This document shows positions 12,317 to 24,556 of a stretch of DNA of 64,000 nt, piece after piece (position 1 is the first letter of the stretch; each line of letters begins with the position of its first letter). A program made the translations under genes and the position numbers. The notes under the pieces are model-generated. The model saw only the letters and a program-made list of their open reading frames with translations, made no database searches and had not been told where the DNA came from. Origin of the DNA: Siphonodentalium dalli (Eukaryota > Mollusca > Scaphopoda > Gadilida > Siphonodentaliidae); NCBI GenBank assembly GCA_032622095.1, contig CP136068.1, positions 132,749,989-132,813,988 on the forward strand, read 5' to 3'.

Positions 12317-12790
12317 TTAAAGATGCATTATCCGAATTAACGCTCCTAAATTACTATTTATTTTACTTCGGGGGGAGGGGTTAAAAATATTTGATTAGAG
12401 TCGAGGAAGCCGCCCATCAAAGCTCAGAGTGATCTGATATCGATTTTTTAAGTTTGTTATTTCTCGAGATGTGCAATTATTTGTGGCCCAGAAAAACGAC
12501 ATCAACCGGACAGTCTCGGACAAAATTGCTTATGAAGTTGGATAACCCTAAAATCAAGTGGTAATACGGCCAAATTTAGTGATACTTCAAGTGATAATAC
12601 GGCCATATTTCGTTGAACAAAATGTTGATACATAACACGTTTAGGGAAATTTATTGCACAGTTGACAGTGGTTAGCATTATTTTGTTTAAATTAATCGAT
12701 TTCTGATAACTAAAGCATATTTTGAAGAAATGTTGTTGTTGTTTAATATTGATAATATGGGGCCCGTCTGATCGGATTGAGTTACTTTAA
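12317..12790. mobile_element. MITE, family A, degraded copy
   Basis: It shares with 381-816 the internal landmarks TTTGATTAGAGTCGAGGAAG, CATCAAAGCTCAGAG and GATCTGATATCGAT, and the closing GATCGGATTGAGTTACTTTAA. The left end (TTAAAGATGCATTATCCGAA) is diverged, and the TIR match is weaker than in the first copy. Confidence 0.6.
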
Positions 12791-12826
12791 AATTAATGTG
12801 TGAAGTCAATTATACTGTTTCTAAGT

Positions 12827-13034
12827 ACAGTTATGCTCTAAATAATCGACTCCTTAACCACAGCAGAATTATGGGTAACTTTTTCAGAATTTAGTCGGAA
12901 ATATGGCTTGTTGCCATTCATCGGAAAGCTCTCTTCCGATGAATGGCAACAAGCCATATTTCCGACTAAATTCTGAAAAAGTTACCCATAATTCTGCTAT
13001 GGTTAAGGAGTCGATTATTTAGAGCATTACTGTA
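12827..13034. repeat. Near-perfect 208-bp palindrome
   Basis: The left arm runs from TACAGTTATGCTCTAAATAA through GACTCCTTAACCACAGCAGA and GGCTTGTTGCCATTCATCGG to the centre near 12930. The right arm is almost its exact reverse complement, with only a few mismatches over ~100 bases. A single-arm relative sits at 35285-35392, so this is a dispersed foldback element rather than a one-off. No frame of interest. Confidence 0.9.
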
Positions 13035-13116
13035 GTTGAGAGCATGCGAATATTTCTTGGGGAACACTGGCACGTCATGTTTGCGGGTCTGAATTGTAAC
13101 TGCACATAATCGGAGA

Positions 13117-13537
13117 TTAAGGTGGAGGTCAAGTGAACACTTTTGAATGGGGATGTCCATGCAAATCTCAGGAGCAAAATTTAGAGTTGCATATACTTCT
13201 GAGTGTGACTTGATGTGGTATTGGAAACAGGCATTTATCTGGCGGTTCCGCCTGGTAAATTATAAAATTTTGCAATAAATATATTTTTGAGATTTTTTTT
13301 CTGGAATTACATCACATGACCTACATTTGAAAAATCAATATAATATACTAATTCAAAAATAAATACACCAACATTATAATGGAACACGTTTCAAGCGGAC
13401 CCGCCAGATACATGTTGTTTCCAATACCACATCAAGTCACATTCAGAAGTATATGAGCAACTGTAACTTTTGTTCCGCAGATTTGCACGGAAATCCCCAT
13501 TCAAAAATCAAAATTGGTCACTTGACCTCCTCCTTAA
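13117..13537. mobile_element. Foldback MITE with TTAAGG ends
   Basis: The ends are TTAAGGTGGAGGTCAAGTG and CACTTGACCTCCTCCTTAA. Arms of ~140 bases match in inverted order, including TATACTTCTGAGTGTGACTT, TGATGTGGTATTGGAAACA and the CCGCCAGATA block. The centre is AT-rich. The short inverted words GCGGGTCT (13083) and AGACCCGC (13537) lie just outside, so the boundary may be wider. Confidence 0.75.
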
Positions 13538-13689
13538 GACCCGCATTATATATTTATAGTACGATATGAAACATATACCCTTCGTGAGCCTTTGTTCCGT
13601 TTCGGAAGGATTTGCCTTCCGCGCACATTTTGATAGTTTACACATTTTATTTTTAAAATTTATAATGACGTTATATAACACCAACCGGG

Positions 13690-13800
13690 GTACCTCCAGT
13701 CGGTACGCAATATTTGGTTGAAATCGATTCAGGGATCTGGGAGAACAATCACGAACAGATATACAGACATATCCTACTCTATTCTATATATATTTTAATA
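13690..13800 (+). repeat. Dispersed repeat (GGTTGAAATCG.TTCAGGG type)
   Basis: TTTGGTTGAAATCGATTCAG, a GGGAGAA block and ACAGACATATCCTACTCT occur here. Close relatives are at about 35765-35830 and 36195-36265. Confidence 0.6.
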
Positions 13801-14393
13801 TGATCTTGGTAACCTGTCGTTCACGATCATAGAAAACACGGATTGTAATACACCCCAATAGTCGGCACCGGGAACAAATCAAATCAAATATTTGTAACAA
13901 ACATATAGTAACATTTATGTCTGAACACAATTGCCCAACATAATTAAAAATGAAAAATAAAGAATATGTGTTTGTGCTGAGGTGGTAAATGCTGCGGCCA
14001 TGGACACGGTTAATGCATATACAATATTCAATTCAATTCAATACAAATAAGATATTTTCTCAAAAAATAAAATCCTATTCTGCTATTGTATATATGCATA
14101 GCGCTGGCCGCTCAGTCGGTTACTAGAAAATTTGATTATTCTTTTTGCTACAAGTTTCGTAAGCTACACACGTTGGTCTCCAAACTTCTAAACGGATTGA
14201 TCGTGTGCACGTGTGGCTGAATGGTCACGTGAGTCAGGTGACTTCCGTTGGCAACTGCAACACACTTTATAAGTTACACGTACATACATGTGGCTGGACA
14301 TGCTTAACATCTGCGATCTGGTGGCTGAACTAATTTGCGAACCCCCTATATATACACAAGTATATGCCTGCCGTAGTTAGTACATGTATATGA

Positions 14394-15263
14394 GTGCCAT
14401 ATTCCGGGTGTCCAATAATGTACAAATCTACTCTGCTAACAATCGAACGGTCATTCCGTGTATGTGTGAAACATATGCAATCTCTTCCAACCAGGACACC
14501 AACGACTGTGGCGCTTAGTCTCCTGGGATTGCTTCCAGTCGAGATGGAAATTCATCTGCGGAAACTGTACTTTCTTGAAAAACTCATACACATACCGGTG
14601 GGCCACCAGACTCCGTTGAGGATATTTCTTTTCAAGGCACATCAATATCGGCTATTTGGTGGCTCCATGTCAGGATTTGTTAAAGACATTTTCACCTTAT
14701 TAGAGGAATATCATCTTTTAACATTCCTCACTGTCTTCATGGACACAGGATTATTCCCATCGAAAAACGAATGGAAGAGACTGGTTTGCGAGACAGTCGA
14801 AACAAACTATTACTCTTCGTGGTATCGTTCGACTGCGCTCAATGCCGAGCTCTCACTATTCATGCGCTGCCATTCCCATCCCAATCAAACATGGAAAATT
14901 TGGAATCTGTGCAAATCCCACCGATCATTCTCGAAGCCACTGAGACACGTAGCAAAGCTGCTCAACAAATCAACTTACGAAAATAATCTGACGTGCAGTT
15001 TGTGCGACACGGATTACAACCACGAGTTATTCCATGTGTTTTGGTCTTGCAGGTCGGCCACAGTGATACATTTAGTTGATCAGCACTGGGAAATGATACT
15101 AAATAAACACGGGATCGATGTGTATCTGTTCCTCACATCTCTCGCACCAACAGATCTTATGTCAGTTTTCCTCGGAGGTCACATGCCGTCGCTCTCCGAA
15201 CATATCTACGATGTTTTAGACTTGGTGATCATAGACGCAAGTGTATTCTTGCTATATATGTAA
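14394..15263 (+). pseudogene. LINE ORF2 C-terminal remnant, 289-codon open frame
   Basis: A long open frame without a proper ATG (it opens after an upstream stop) encodes FRVCVKHMQSLPTRTPTTVA, LSLLGLLPVEMEIHLRKLYF, LFPSKNEWKR and a C-terminal knuckle CSLCDTDYNHELFHVFWSC. This is the pattern of the region after the reverse transcriptase in a common molluscan non-LTR family (R.CVK.IQ.LP.RTRT, EIDLRKL.FL.L, FPSK..WK). The catalytic domain upstream is missing, consistent with 5' truncation. The surviving frame is uninterrupted for 290 codons, so the insertion is probably fairly young. An AATAAA at 15466 and an ATATAT tail near 15485 fit the element's 3' end. The scrap at 24380-24556 may belong to the same family. 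Confidence 0.75.
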
Positions 15264-18261
15264 TATGATCACAAACACCAATTCGGACCATGTTTTCCAG
15301 CGCTGTTCATACACGAACATGTATTCGTGTGTGTGTCAGATTGCTATATAAATGATTCTGATAATGCATGGACTATCACAGAAATCGTGTTACCAATCTA
15401 GTTAAACTGTATATTTATATATGTATTATAACTCATGTAAATATCTACTCTCCCACGAGGAGGCAATAAAGATATATATAACAATGTATATATCATATAT
15501 GTACTTGTATAGCCATGTACCACCATAACCAGCATTATCGTTGTCATCATTATCACTGTCATCGTGTTACTTATAAGTGTTTTTTAATTTACTAACATGC
15601 TAGTGTTCCATATTGAATTATGATTAAGACATATATTAAAACCATAGTGCATTCCAATACCTCGAATACAAAGTATATATGTCTGGATCAGTCTCCGGCA
15701 CTCTCCGCCAATGTCTGTCGATGCAAATTGCTTCTCAATCTGCTTTCAGAGATCTGCGGCTGATGGCTGCGAACAACTCATGCGGATATCGGGTTATGCG
15801 CCACGTTTCAAACCATGCATGTCACGGGCGCTTCCACAGGGTTGCGACTGACGCGATTAAATGCGTCCGATTTTAACACGTTTTGAAATCGGTTGCGTTT
15901 AACAGCGCCAAAGCACGGCGTAAGGTCCAGTGAGCAAAAAAGTTAATGTACGGTCTAGCCAGTGGTGCATGAAGATCCTTAGAAACATTTGACTGGGAAT
16001 ACAATCATGTAGATGTTTGATTCTCCCTAAAAAACAGCAATTTGCACGGCATAAAACAGAGAAAAGCGTGCCTTGTTAGTCTATTCCTGATATGGTATAA
16101 ATAAAGAGCGTTTCTTTCAGTTCTGTGCGAATTTAAAAAAAAAAATTAACAACGATTTAATATTGACAGTATACATACCAAGAATTAGTTTGAATCGACG
16201 ATGTCTTCTGTAAACGTTCATGTTAACATGTTATCTTCAAGTTAAAATCAAATTTAATAGTCTAATATAAATTTAATGCATGACTCCAGCCATAAACTAA
16301 GTTATTTATGAATAATAACGATTCTGTAATCTTAACATCATCATTTCACCACCAGCGACTTAGCTAAGTCAGCAGGATCCACCATACAGCATAGTGAACA
16401 AGCATGACCACTCACACATGGGTGAGACCTTTATCTTACGGGATCTACTGTTGACCAACGCAATTGAGCCGTGAAATAGCATAGCTATGTATATACTCTG
16501 CTTTATTATGTCATCAAACTAGTTAGTATGTAAATTGATTTCAGACAAAACCCCGCATATTTAGATAATTTAAATAATTTCGGCCAAATATTTGAACTGA
16601 AATGGTCACCAGATGAACAAATATAAACTTAGGGGTTGTCATATCCAACGACGCGACAACAGCCGAGAGGCTCCTGCGCCGTAAAATTACAAATACAGAT
16701 ACAGTTGGAAGAACCCGTTGTAAACCCGAAATTAACATGGGATGCAAATAAAAGTTACTGGAAGTGGGTGCATTCAGAAACTATAGGTGAACACCCCCAA
16801 CAGGGACCCTCTATCCACGTCCCTGCTAACAGATGATTTACAATGATTTAATTTGTCCATTCGTTGTACAGTTCCGGGCCTATAATGTCGAATAACACAG
16901 AATAGCCTATACTAATATGATCATACGCTAGCGTAATTAACGAACCAAAGCAAACACACCCACACGAGGGTACCTGTGGCTTTTTTATTCTTTTTTTTCT
17001 TTTTATCAAAATCAGTTAATCGATTCCCTGGTATTCCCTCCAAATAAGATTCACACAATGCTATATTTCCTGGGTTCGTCGAATGCATGGATCCCAATCG
17101 TAATTTCGAGTATAAATTAGGCAGATCGTACTTCCGGGTACTCTTGTACGACAGCTTGACTATTCATGGTTATAAAGTACTAGTACCAACATCAAAGTGA
17201 AAATAATTATACCTTGTCGAGAGGGGAATGGGAACATCTTTAATGAATTTAACCGATGTATTTCTTGACGCTGGGTGAGCACTGCGGCGGAGAAACTTCA
17301 CCGAGAAGCGTGTCCATTTCATAGCTGTTCATTTCATTCAAAGGTGTCACCGTGTAACTTTCCCCATGGACGGATTTCGCCTGAAATTGCACGGATGTAT
17401 CTCGTTTCGCACAGTACTGCACCGTACCAAGTGATGTACGTTAAATGTCAAGTAGAACTGAGTAAAACGGTAATTCGTGATGACATTATTATTATACTTC
17501 ACATTCGAGTCAGGAATTTCGATCACTTTTCACTCGTGTGTAGACTAGTTACTAGTGTCGTTATTTATTGTGTCTTATTTTATCAATAAAAGGTAAATAA
17601 CGCTACGAATGAACTTACATTGTAATTCAATATTCATAATTCTCATTTGCAATACCAGCAATCGAAAGACACAGTAACAAGATTTTCCGATTACGACATT
17701 AATGCTTTAAGCCCACCGATCTACTGTGTGACAAAAGCCCTCGCGAAATTCAAAACAGCAGCGTCGTATTAAATAATAATTGGTGACGTCACAAAATCAG
17801 ATATAGTCTATATACGAACAAAGCGTCCGGCTTTGGTTCGTTGTTAATGACATTAGAACATAAAACACAAACAAACATTACACGTTTTCACCCTTGCACA
17901 TGCACCCACACGCTGATGATGATCCATGTGTCGGCCTGTCCGAATGATAATTGGGATATCTTCAAGCAGAAACGGTCAAAATGTGAAGTATATCATTCGC
18001 ATCTTTGACATCCCATATCTGGTTTGGCGACATCTCTATCTGCGGCTTTGATACCCGAAATTATGGTTGGTACCCGCACTTCGACGCAGATAGTAGTTTC
18101 GCGACCGCTCTGCGGGCTATAAAATTTTATGGTTAATTAAACATATATTTTTCTATTGATACACGCATTATCCGCCATCTGTGTCTGATAATTATTTTTC
18201 AAACGAACTACCTAACGTCAAAAAGTGTCTACTATTTATGATAAAATCGAGAGCCGGAACC
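15264..18261. other. No gene recognised
   Basis: After the LINE tail (to ~15490) there is only scattered AT-rich sequence. One TAAAGAGCGTTT motif lies near 16104. The phrase CATCATTTCACCACCAGCGA at ~16337 recurs at ~27542. The short frames at 15679-15876, 16636-16836 and 17275-17589 show no motif I recognise and lack convincing starts. Confidence 0.4.
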
Positions 18262-18450
18262 TTTACCTACAATGAAGTGCTGTACTAAGGAACCGATAAT
18301 AACTAAGAAATATATTCCCTGCGTTATTTTTTGGACTTAATAAGATTTCCTGTCAATATTTCAAAAAGTTCCCAGGTTTTGTACTGGTGTAATATGATAT
18401 CTATACGGGCGTTAGCCGGAGTAGAGATTCATGACATGATCCACTGCGAT
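18262..18450 (+). repeat. Dispersed repeat family C (AACTAAGAAATATATTCC)
   Basis: Shares with 36290-36480 (inverted), 37125-37880 (interrupted) and 38755-38935 (inverted) the blocks ACTAAGAAATATATTCCC, GTCAATATTTCAAAAAGTTC and GTAGAGATTCATGACATGAT. The short frame over it is not a gene. Confidence 0.7.
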
Positions 18451-20870
18451 ATCTATTTTACACTCGGGGACGTGGTTGGAGGATTTAAGTTGGAATTACC
18501 TGATCGGATTCAGATATTGCACGGGGCATCCAATACAAATGATTTATCTGTTATGAGCGCTGCTGGTTTGCGAGATGTGTTGAAGATAACAATCTTACTT
18601 TTTTCGTGCGAAAACTGGAACCCCCACTTTAAATTGTAATCATTTCAGCCAAACCTTGGCTGTTTATTTCACAGTTGTTTGTAGGATGATCTGTGTGTCG
18701 ATGGGATGATCTGTGTGTCGATTGAGAACACATGGAGGATTTGTGTAAATGTTAGCCCAAACTACATTTCGAAGTAACGAGGGCTTTGTTGTTTATTTCG
18801 AGGAATAATACCGCATCAGATGAATTCAGCCCAAATATATTTACATGTGTCGAGGGTCTAACTCTATACTGAGCAATAAAAAAGTAATATAATAAATACC
18901 GAGTATATTTAATTTAACGCCAATGGGTCGTTTCTGTGCGTTTAAAAGTGTATTTATGCCTAAGCAAAGTGACATAACGATATTAAAATGAATTGGCCGG
19001 TATATATTATTAGTTATCAGGGTTACCAGGGTCGTAGTTGCATAAATTACAATATATCTTATTTTTATGCTAAGATAATTGCGTGGTTATTTGTTAGAGC
19101 TTGATCGGTATTGAGGTTAACACAAATCCCATATATGGAAAGTGACTTGCGCATGCGCAAAACAGATACAATGGTCTTACTAAAAACGAAGCAATAAACG
19201 ATTGATAACAACAAACACCGACCCAGTTAAATAACTACATTAGATGGCGGTGTATGCGTCTTTAAGAGTGTGTCTATATCATGTGATTAACTAATTAAAA
19301 ATTATTTCGCCTACATATTTCGATAATTATCAGGTCCGCAGTTCGATCATGAAACAATAAATTTCTGACTTTATGTTAAGATTATTGCTTGGTATTTGTT
19401 TCAAATCAGATAGCTGCATCTCGGTAATCTTGATCGCCTTGAGCAGATATATTTATAGCGTCGGTTCTGCCAACGAAGCGAAGAAATATTGTCAAATTCC
19501 ACGTCTAAATACGCGTCTTATTCTCACTTATACCGTGTTTATATCAGTTTTATTCTATGTGTTGTTGTGTATTGTATTACTTTGATCAAGGTTGCGCTTT
19601 TGTTATTCTTACAAAAGGTAAATTTGATGCGTGTTTGATGCGTGTTTACATTTTACAATTGCGTCTGCCATGTACAGTCTGCGACGGAATTCCACATGTC
19701 CGAGCGCCATTGATTCCTTAATTACGAGACTAATTTATCGAATGAGGTCAAATTTTTGCATATATCAAGACTCGTATGTTATTCTGCACCATTCTGACGA
19801 GTGCCAACTTTCATTTTGCATTATTTTCGTTTTTATCGAAAAATAATCGTTCTCTATGGAGATTCCCATGTAAATTTTTTCAACCCAAAAAAATTCATTG
19901 TTTTGCCAATTTCAAGCTAGTTTATAGCATGGTCATGGCATAATTTGGCCTAGCCAGTGACGGTAGACGTTCCTTGAGTGTGCACAACACATTTTGGTTC
20001 CAACGAAGCAGGCTAAAATCCTGAAATTTGTCAATTTTACTTTGCGTGTGAAGAAAATATTCATTTAAACTTCCAAATTTGGTTGAAATATGCTCAACAA
20101 CATTCAGTTGAATGGTGACATTATTTATAGTCACCGACTAACTTCCACGATGAATCAAATTTGTTTTTATTGGTGACAATTATGTCGCGAGAGATAAAAA
20201 TGTAATTTTTTTAAAGAAAATGTTAAATTTTAGCTCATTTTAAGACTTTAATTGCTTGGTAATTATTGAGATTGCAGTTTCCTTATATGGCAACTCCTTA
20301 TTTGGAAGTTTCTTGCGCATGCGCAGAAATGATAGAATTCCATGAAGACGTCGCCATTTTTTTTATTAGTCCAGGCAGAGAAATTTTTGTTTCATTTATT
20401 TAATTTATGATGGCGATGTTATTTGATCAATACTAGTCATTTTTGTGTTGTAACACGATGGTAAGATCAGTTCTGCAAATATCCACCGCACCTGCGAAGT
20501 TGATTTGTATAATCGCAGATTTCAATGATCCTTTGTTCTTGTACTAATAATAATGCTATTACGCGTTGGGCGGATCTACTGGTTATCCGTAACTTTTTGA
20601 TTATCTCCCCTGGTCTCGTTAGGTGATCACGTGACCCAATACAAATGGCAGCTACCATGACAATTAGAAGATTCATCGTTTGCGATAGAAAACATAACTA
20701 AAATGGCAATTTTATTGGAGGAAAAATATAATTTATTTTGCGAATGCAATGTAAACCTCACCGCGAGGAAATGCAATATTTAAAAGTGTTTATGGGTGGC
20801 TAAATCAAGCAGATATCGCCATTATTGTTGCCTGCATTGTATCTGTTTAGTTTTTTGCCTTCTGGAAGTT
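18451..20870. other. No gene recognised
   Basis: A short direct repeat of GATGATCTGTGTGTCGAT is at 18684-18722. TTGCGCATGCGCA occurs at ~19148 and ~20313. Short frames only; none has a domain or signal peptide that I would defend. Confidence 0.4.
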
Positions 20871-21068
20871 CTGCCAAGTTCTGGCAGTTCTGCAACTCAG
20901 TGTACTTTAAAACCTGATATGTTTGCTCTGCTTCTTTCCATGGTGGCTAATAGAGAAGCAGGATACCAACATGAGATTATCAATATTAATCAGATAATAG
21001 CAGCCGAAAGACTGTCAGTTACCTTAAGGTATTTGGCTACTGCCACTACTGGTACGTACTTCTCGTAG
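20871..21068 (+). pseudogene. PIF/Harbinger transposase N-terminal fragment
   Basis: A + strand frame encodes MFALLLSMVANREAG, a spacer, then INQIIAAERLSVTLRYLATA before a stop. The combination MF..LL..V, about 20 residues, then I...ERL.VTLR(Y/F)LATG is the conserved stretch just before the DDE nuclease domain in Harbinger-type transposases (HARBI1 family). The catalytic DDE part is not found downstream. The fragment ends at a possible splice donor (TACTGGTACGT), so it may be one exon of a broken copy. Confidence 0.6.
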
Positions 21069-21505
21069 ATCGGTGTTAATTATCTTCGTCAATGATGTCA
21101 TGTCACGCTTCTTAATAACTCATTTGTTCGGAAATACTTATTGGGGGTCGAAACGTATAAAATTGAACTACCAACACTTCCAAAAACAACACCGATAAAC
21201 AATAACGCTCTTTTCTGTTCCATGCAATGGAAATGGCTATTTATTGTCCTGATATCAGTGATATAAATGAATGCCTAAAATTAGTATTATCCTGAAATAA
21301 ATTTATGCCACTTTGGCGAACATGGGAACCACGGTACAATTTATGCCATTTTGGCACACTTCAGAGTGAAATCAGGGCTTATATTTCGGCGAGAATCCAA
21401 ATCTAGATTCTCGTAAATATTCTCGCAAATTACCCTGGATTCTCGTGAAAAAGTATATATGGATTTTCGCAAAATCAGATGAAATATATGCCCTGGAAAT
21501 ATAGC
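21069..21505. other. No gene recognised
   Basis: Contains the repeated phrase TTTATGCCACTTTGGC / TTTATGCCATTTTGGC (21300-21358) and several GATTCTCG words near 21395-21445. Nothing codes. Confidence 0.4.
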
Positions 21506-22475
21506 AAATCGTTTAATGCTTTAGAATTTTTGTTTTCGGAGATTTATATATATGCTTAAAGACATATTATGGACTTGTTATGGACTTTTTCGGGTGCGAG
21601 AAATTGATAAGTTAGTGCTCAGGCACTTTGCCAATCTGGGGAATGTTATCATTCTACTAACATCACTGAAAATTTCCAAAAAAATCTACCACACCACTTC
21701 ATAGAGAACATCGTCTGAACTACTCCAAATTGTAAATATTTACATCTCGATTCGGGGCGCAACTATCGGCTATAATTAAACAAAAATGATTTCGCCATCG
21801 AGAGTCATTGCATTTAACTAATATATAAGAATGACGTTGTGTATCATCCATTTGGATTAATATTCGTAACAAATAACTACTTTGAGAAAGATTATTCTTA
21901 ATTTCTATTTGATCACTCTGCCCATTGTCTACCGGAGTGTTTCACATCACTTTAATCAAGGAAGACTGTTCAGAAAAACTGCATTTCAAGAAATCGTTTA
22001 ATGCTTTAGAATTTTAGTTTTCGGAGATTTATATATATGCTTAAAGACATATTATGGACTTGTTATGGACTTTTTCGGGTGCGAGAAATTGATAAGTTAA
22101 TGCTCAGACACTTTGCCAACCTGGGGAATGTTATCATTCTACTAACATCGCTGAAAATTTCAAAAAAAATCTACCACACCACTTCATAGAGAACATCGTC
22201 TGAACTACTCCAAATTGTAAATATTTACATCTCGATTCGGGGCGCAACTATCGGCTATAATTAAACAAAAATGATTTCGCCATCGAGAGTCATTGCATTT
22301 AACTAATATATAAGAATGACGTTGTGTATCATCCATTTGGATTAATATTCGTAACAAATAACTACTTTGAGAAAGATTATTCTTAATGTCTATTTGATCA
22401 CTCTGTCCGGTGTCTGCCGGAGTGTTTCACATCACTTTAATCAAGGAAGACTGTTCAGAAAAACTGCATTTCAAG
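21506..22475 (+). repeat. 485-bp tandem duplication
   Basis: AAATCGTTTAATGCTTTAGA at 21506 starts again at 21991, and the following ~485 bases repeat with only a handful of substitutions, ending GAAAAACTGCATTTCAAG in both units. The low divergence implies a recent direct duplication. A more diverged single copy is at about 25725-26105. Confidence 0.92.
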
Positions 22476-22544
22476 ATCACCAAACAACTTTCCTTTTTAG
22501 GGCCACCACATCTTTCCAAAGATGTACTTCTTCCATTTTGCTAT

Positions 22545-22820
22545 CAAAGACCGAAAACTTTCGTTAAACTAGAGATCCAAATACCCACTAAGGGCCCCTA
22601 TATCTTGAAATATTAAAGACCGAAAATGTCGTTAAACTATAAAGACCGAAAAATGTCGTTAAACTAGAGATCCAAATACCCCCTATATCTTGATATATTA
22701 TAATGACCGAAAAATGTCATTAAACTATTAAAGACCGAAAAATGTCGTTAAACTACAAAGACCGAAAAATGTCGTTAAACTAGAGATCCAAACATCCCCA
22801 TCCCCTATTGAAGAACGAAA
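22545..22820 (+). repeat. Minisatellite (AAAGACCGAAAAATGTCGTT)
   Basis: Irregular array of AAAGACCGAAAAATGTCGTT followed by AAACTAGAGATCCAAATACC or a shortened form, roughly six to seven times. Confidence 0.85.
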
Positions 22821-22849
22821 TATGTCGTTACACCATTAATACATAATTT

Positions 22850-22945
22850 GTGTTTATGAAAGTCTGGCACCCATTAGCAGTTTGTTTTCAGTACATTTTA
22901 ATATTCATTGGAACGTAAAACAATTATTCGCTGACAGAAATCATG
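22850..22945 (+). repeat. Dispersed ~95-bp repeat
   Basis: The stretch from GTGTTTATGAAAGTCTGGC to ACAGAAATCATG is nearly identical to 46398-46491, where it lies inside a Mutator-type MITE. This copy may therefore be the core of a degraded copy of that element. Confidence 0.75.
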
Positions 22946-23092
22946 TTAATATCGCCTTTCGTTACTGGTTTCCTCGACTCAAATATTTCTCACTGCTCAA
23001 TACTTACAATTAAAAAAAAATCTGTGTTTTGTGTCACTTCTTAATAGCATTATGTATTCTGCTATTGAAAAGAAAAAAAGTTGCAGTATACC

Positions 23093-23590
23093 TTAAAGGT
23101 ACGGAAGGCCTTGGTGGGTATCCTGTGAACATATTTCCACCTGTCAAAAACCGATACAAACGAAAATAATATTCAAATATAGACATACTTTGTTAATATA
23201 CAAATGAGAAATATCTCATAAACAGTATGTTATTGTCGTAAATTTGACGATTGTTATGTAAACAAAGCATAAAAAGTTACTTTCTTGGTGTTTCTTTATA
23301 TTATGATGGTAAACATAAAGAGCGTTCTTTGTTGCTCAATTCCTTATTTGGAAATAATAAAGAGCGTTTATACTATTTGTGTGTGATTAGCCAGTAGCAT
23401 TGTTCTGCCTTCTATAACACAATCAGACTCTTGTTTAGGTAAAATTTAGTAGGTCTTTATGTAAGCATGATGTTTACGCGATAGTGATCGTATATTTGAA
23501 CCAAAATGTATGCGTTTTAATATTTTTCTGTTTACGGTGTTTGGAACAAATATGAATATTTTCTACAACTAAGCCCCCTCGTCCCTTTAA
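23093..23590 (-). mobile_element. MITE, family B (AAAGAGCG-bearing), copy 1
   Basis: A ~500-bp element with ends TTAAAGGTACGGAAGGCCTT and a right end reading, on the other strand, TTAAAGGGACG. The interior matches the other copies in reverse: AACAGTATGTTATTGTCGTA, ATGTAAACAAAGCATAAAAA, and two TAAAGAGCG motifs near 23318 and 23358. No ORF. Confidence 0.8.
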
Positions 23591-24379
23591 TATAATTAAT
23601 ATAACATCCCTCATCCAATAATCTCCAAATTGCATATATAAGTTCAGTCCTAGTTACACGTCACGCCGCCCCTCATCATTTGCCAATTGTACACCCTTTT
23701 TTTGTTGCTGCTGCCGCAACTGCTCAATTTCTTAAAAAATTATTGAAAAAATGGCCCTCCCGCCCGCCGACATTTACCTCTGATTTTTGTTGTATCATCG
23801 GTCCGCAACAAAATTGAGCACACGTCCCTATATAATATACATATTTAAACCGAGTATACACGGTGGTGTAATAGATCAACCGTTAATTTAACCGTTTAGG
23901 TAGCATATTTCCACGTATACGTTATCACGACAAATCCCTGCTTATCTATTATTAATGAACCAAACAATTAACATGTCAACACACTCTGGCCCGCCAATGC
24001 TACAGTGTATAAACGTAACGGGACAAATATGCACATTATATTGGCAGCTAACGAGGACATTCATCACCAGCAATCTGCTTACCCCTTTCAGCCGATATGA
24101 TAGAAACTAAACGATTTGTTACTTCTAATTACCCGTACTTAATTACACTACTTGCGTGTTAATAAAGTACGACCCCATTGCCACTAAAGGTGAAACATGG
24201 GATTTAGAACATTAATATTCACTCTTACATAGTTCCACATTCAAGGTTCGTCTTGTGTAATCGTATGTCAGTTGTAACGTTGTGAAACTGCAACCGAACT
24301 GAATTATTCTATGCTAAATAGTTCATGGCTGACCTGATGCATGCATCTTAGTTTTCTTGTAGCATATGTCAACGAAATT
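23591..24379. other. No gene recognised
   Basis: No repeat boundaries or credible frames. Confidence 0.4.
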
Positions 24380-24556
24380 TCACAGACCGTGCTCCGTCAA
24401 TGATGCTATCGTGTCGCCTGCAGTGGTCGGGAACGAGAATGCCAGCGTGTTTATATACAAACCATGAGGTGAGTCATACAATGACTTAACAAGGTCATCA
24501 ATAAAAGTAAGGTACAGAAATGGAGATAAAAGACTCCTTGTCTCGTATCTTGCTCC
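24380..24556 (-). pseudogene. Reverse-transcriptase fragment of a LINE
   Basis: The minus-strand frame gives TRSLLSPFLYLTFIDDLVKS, then SPHGLYI and PTTAGDTIASLTEHGL before a stop. This matches the RT core of non-LTR elements: (Q)G..LSP.LY..FI.DL, then SPHGL.I, then PT.ADD..LLS....GL. The catalytic A-D-D is A-G-D here and a stop follows, so it is inactive. Confidence 0.7.

Noticed and set aside
18331-18639. 102-codon frame
   Set aside because: Begins inside dispersed repeat C; not conserved as an open frame in the other copies.
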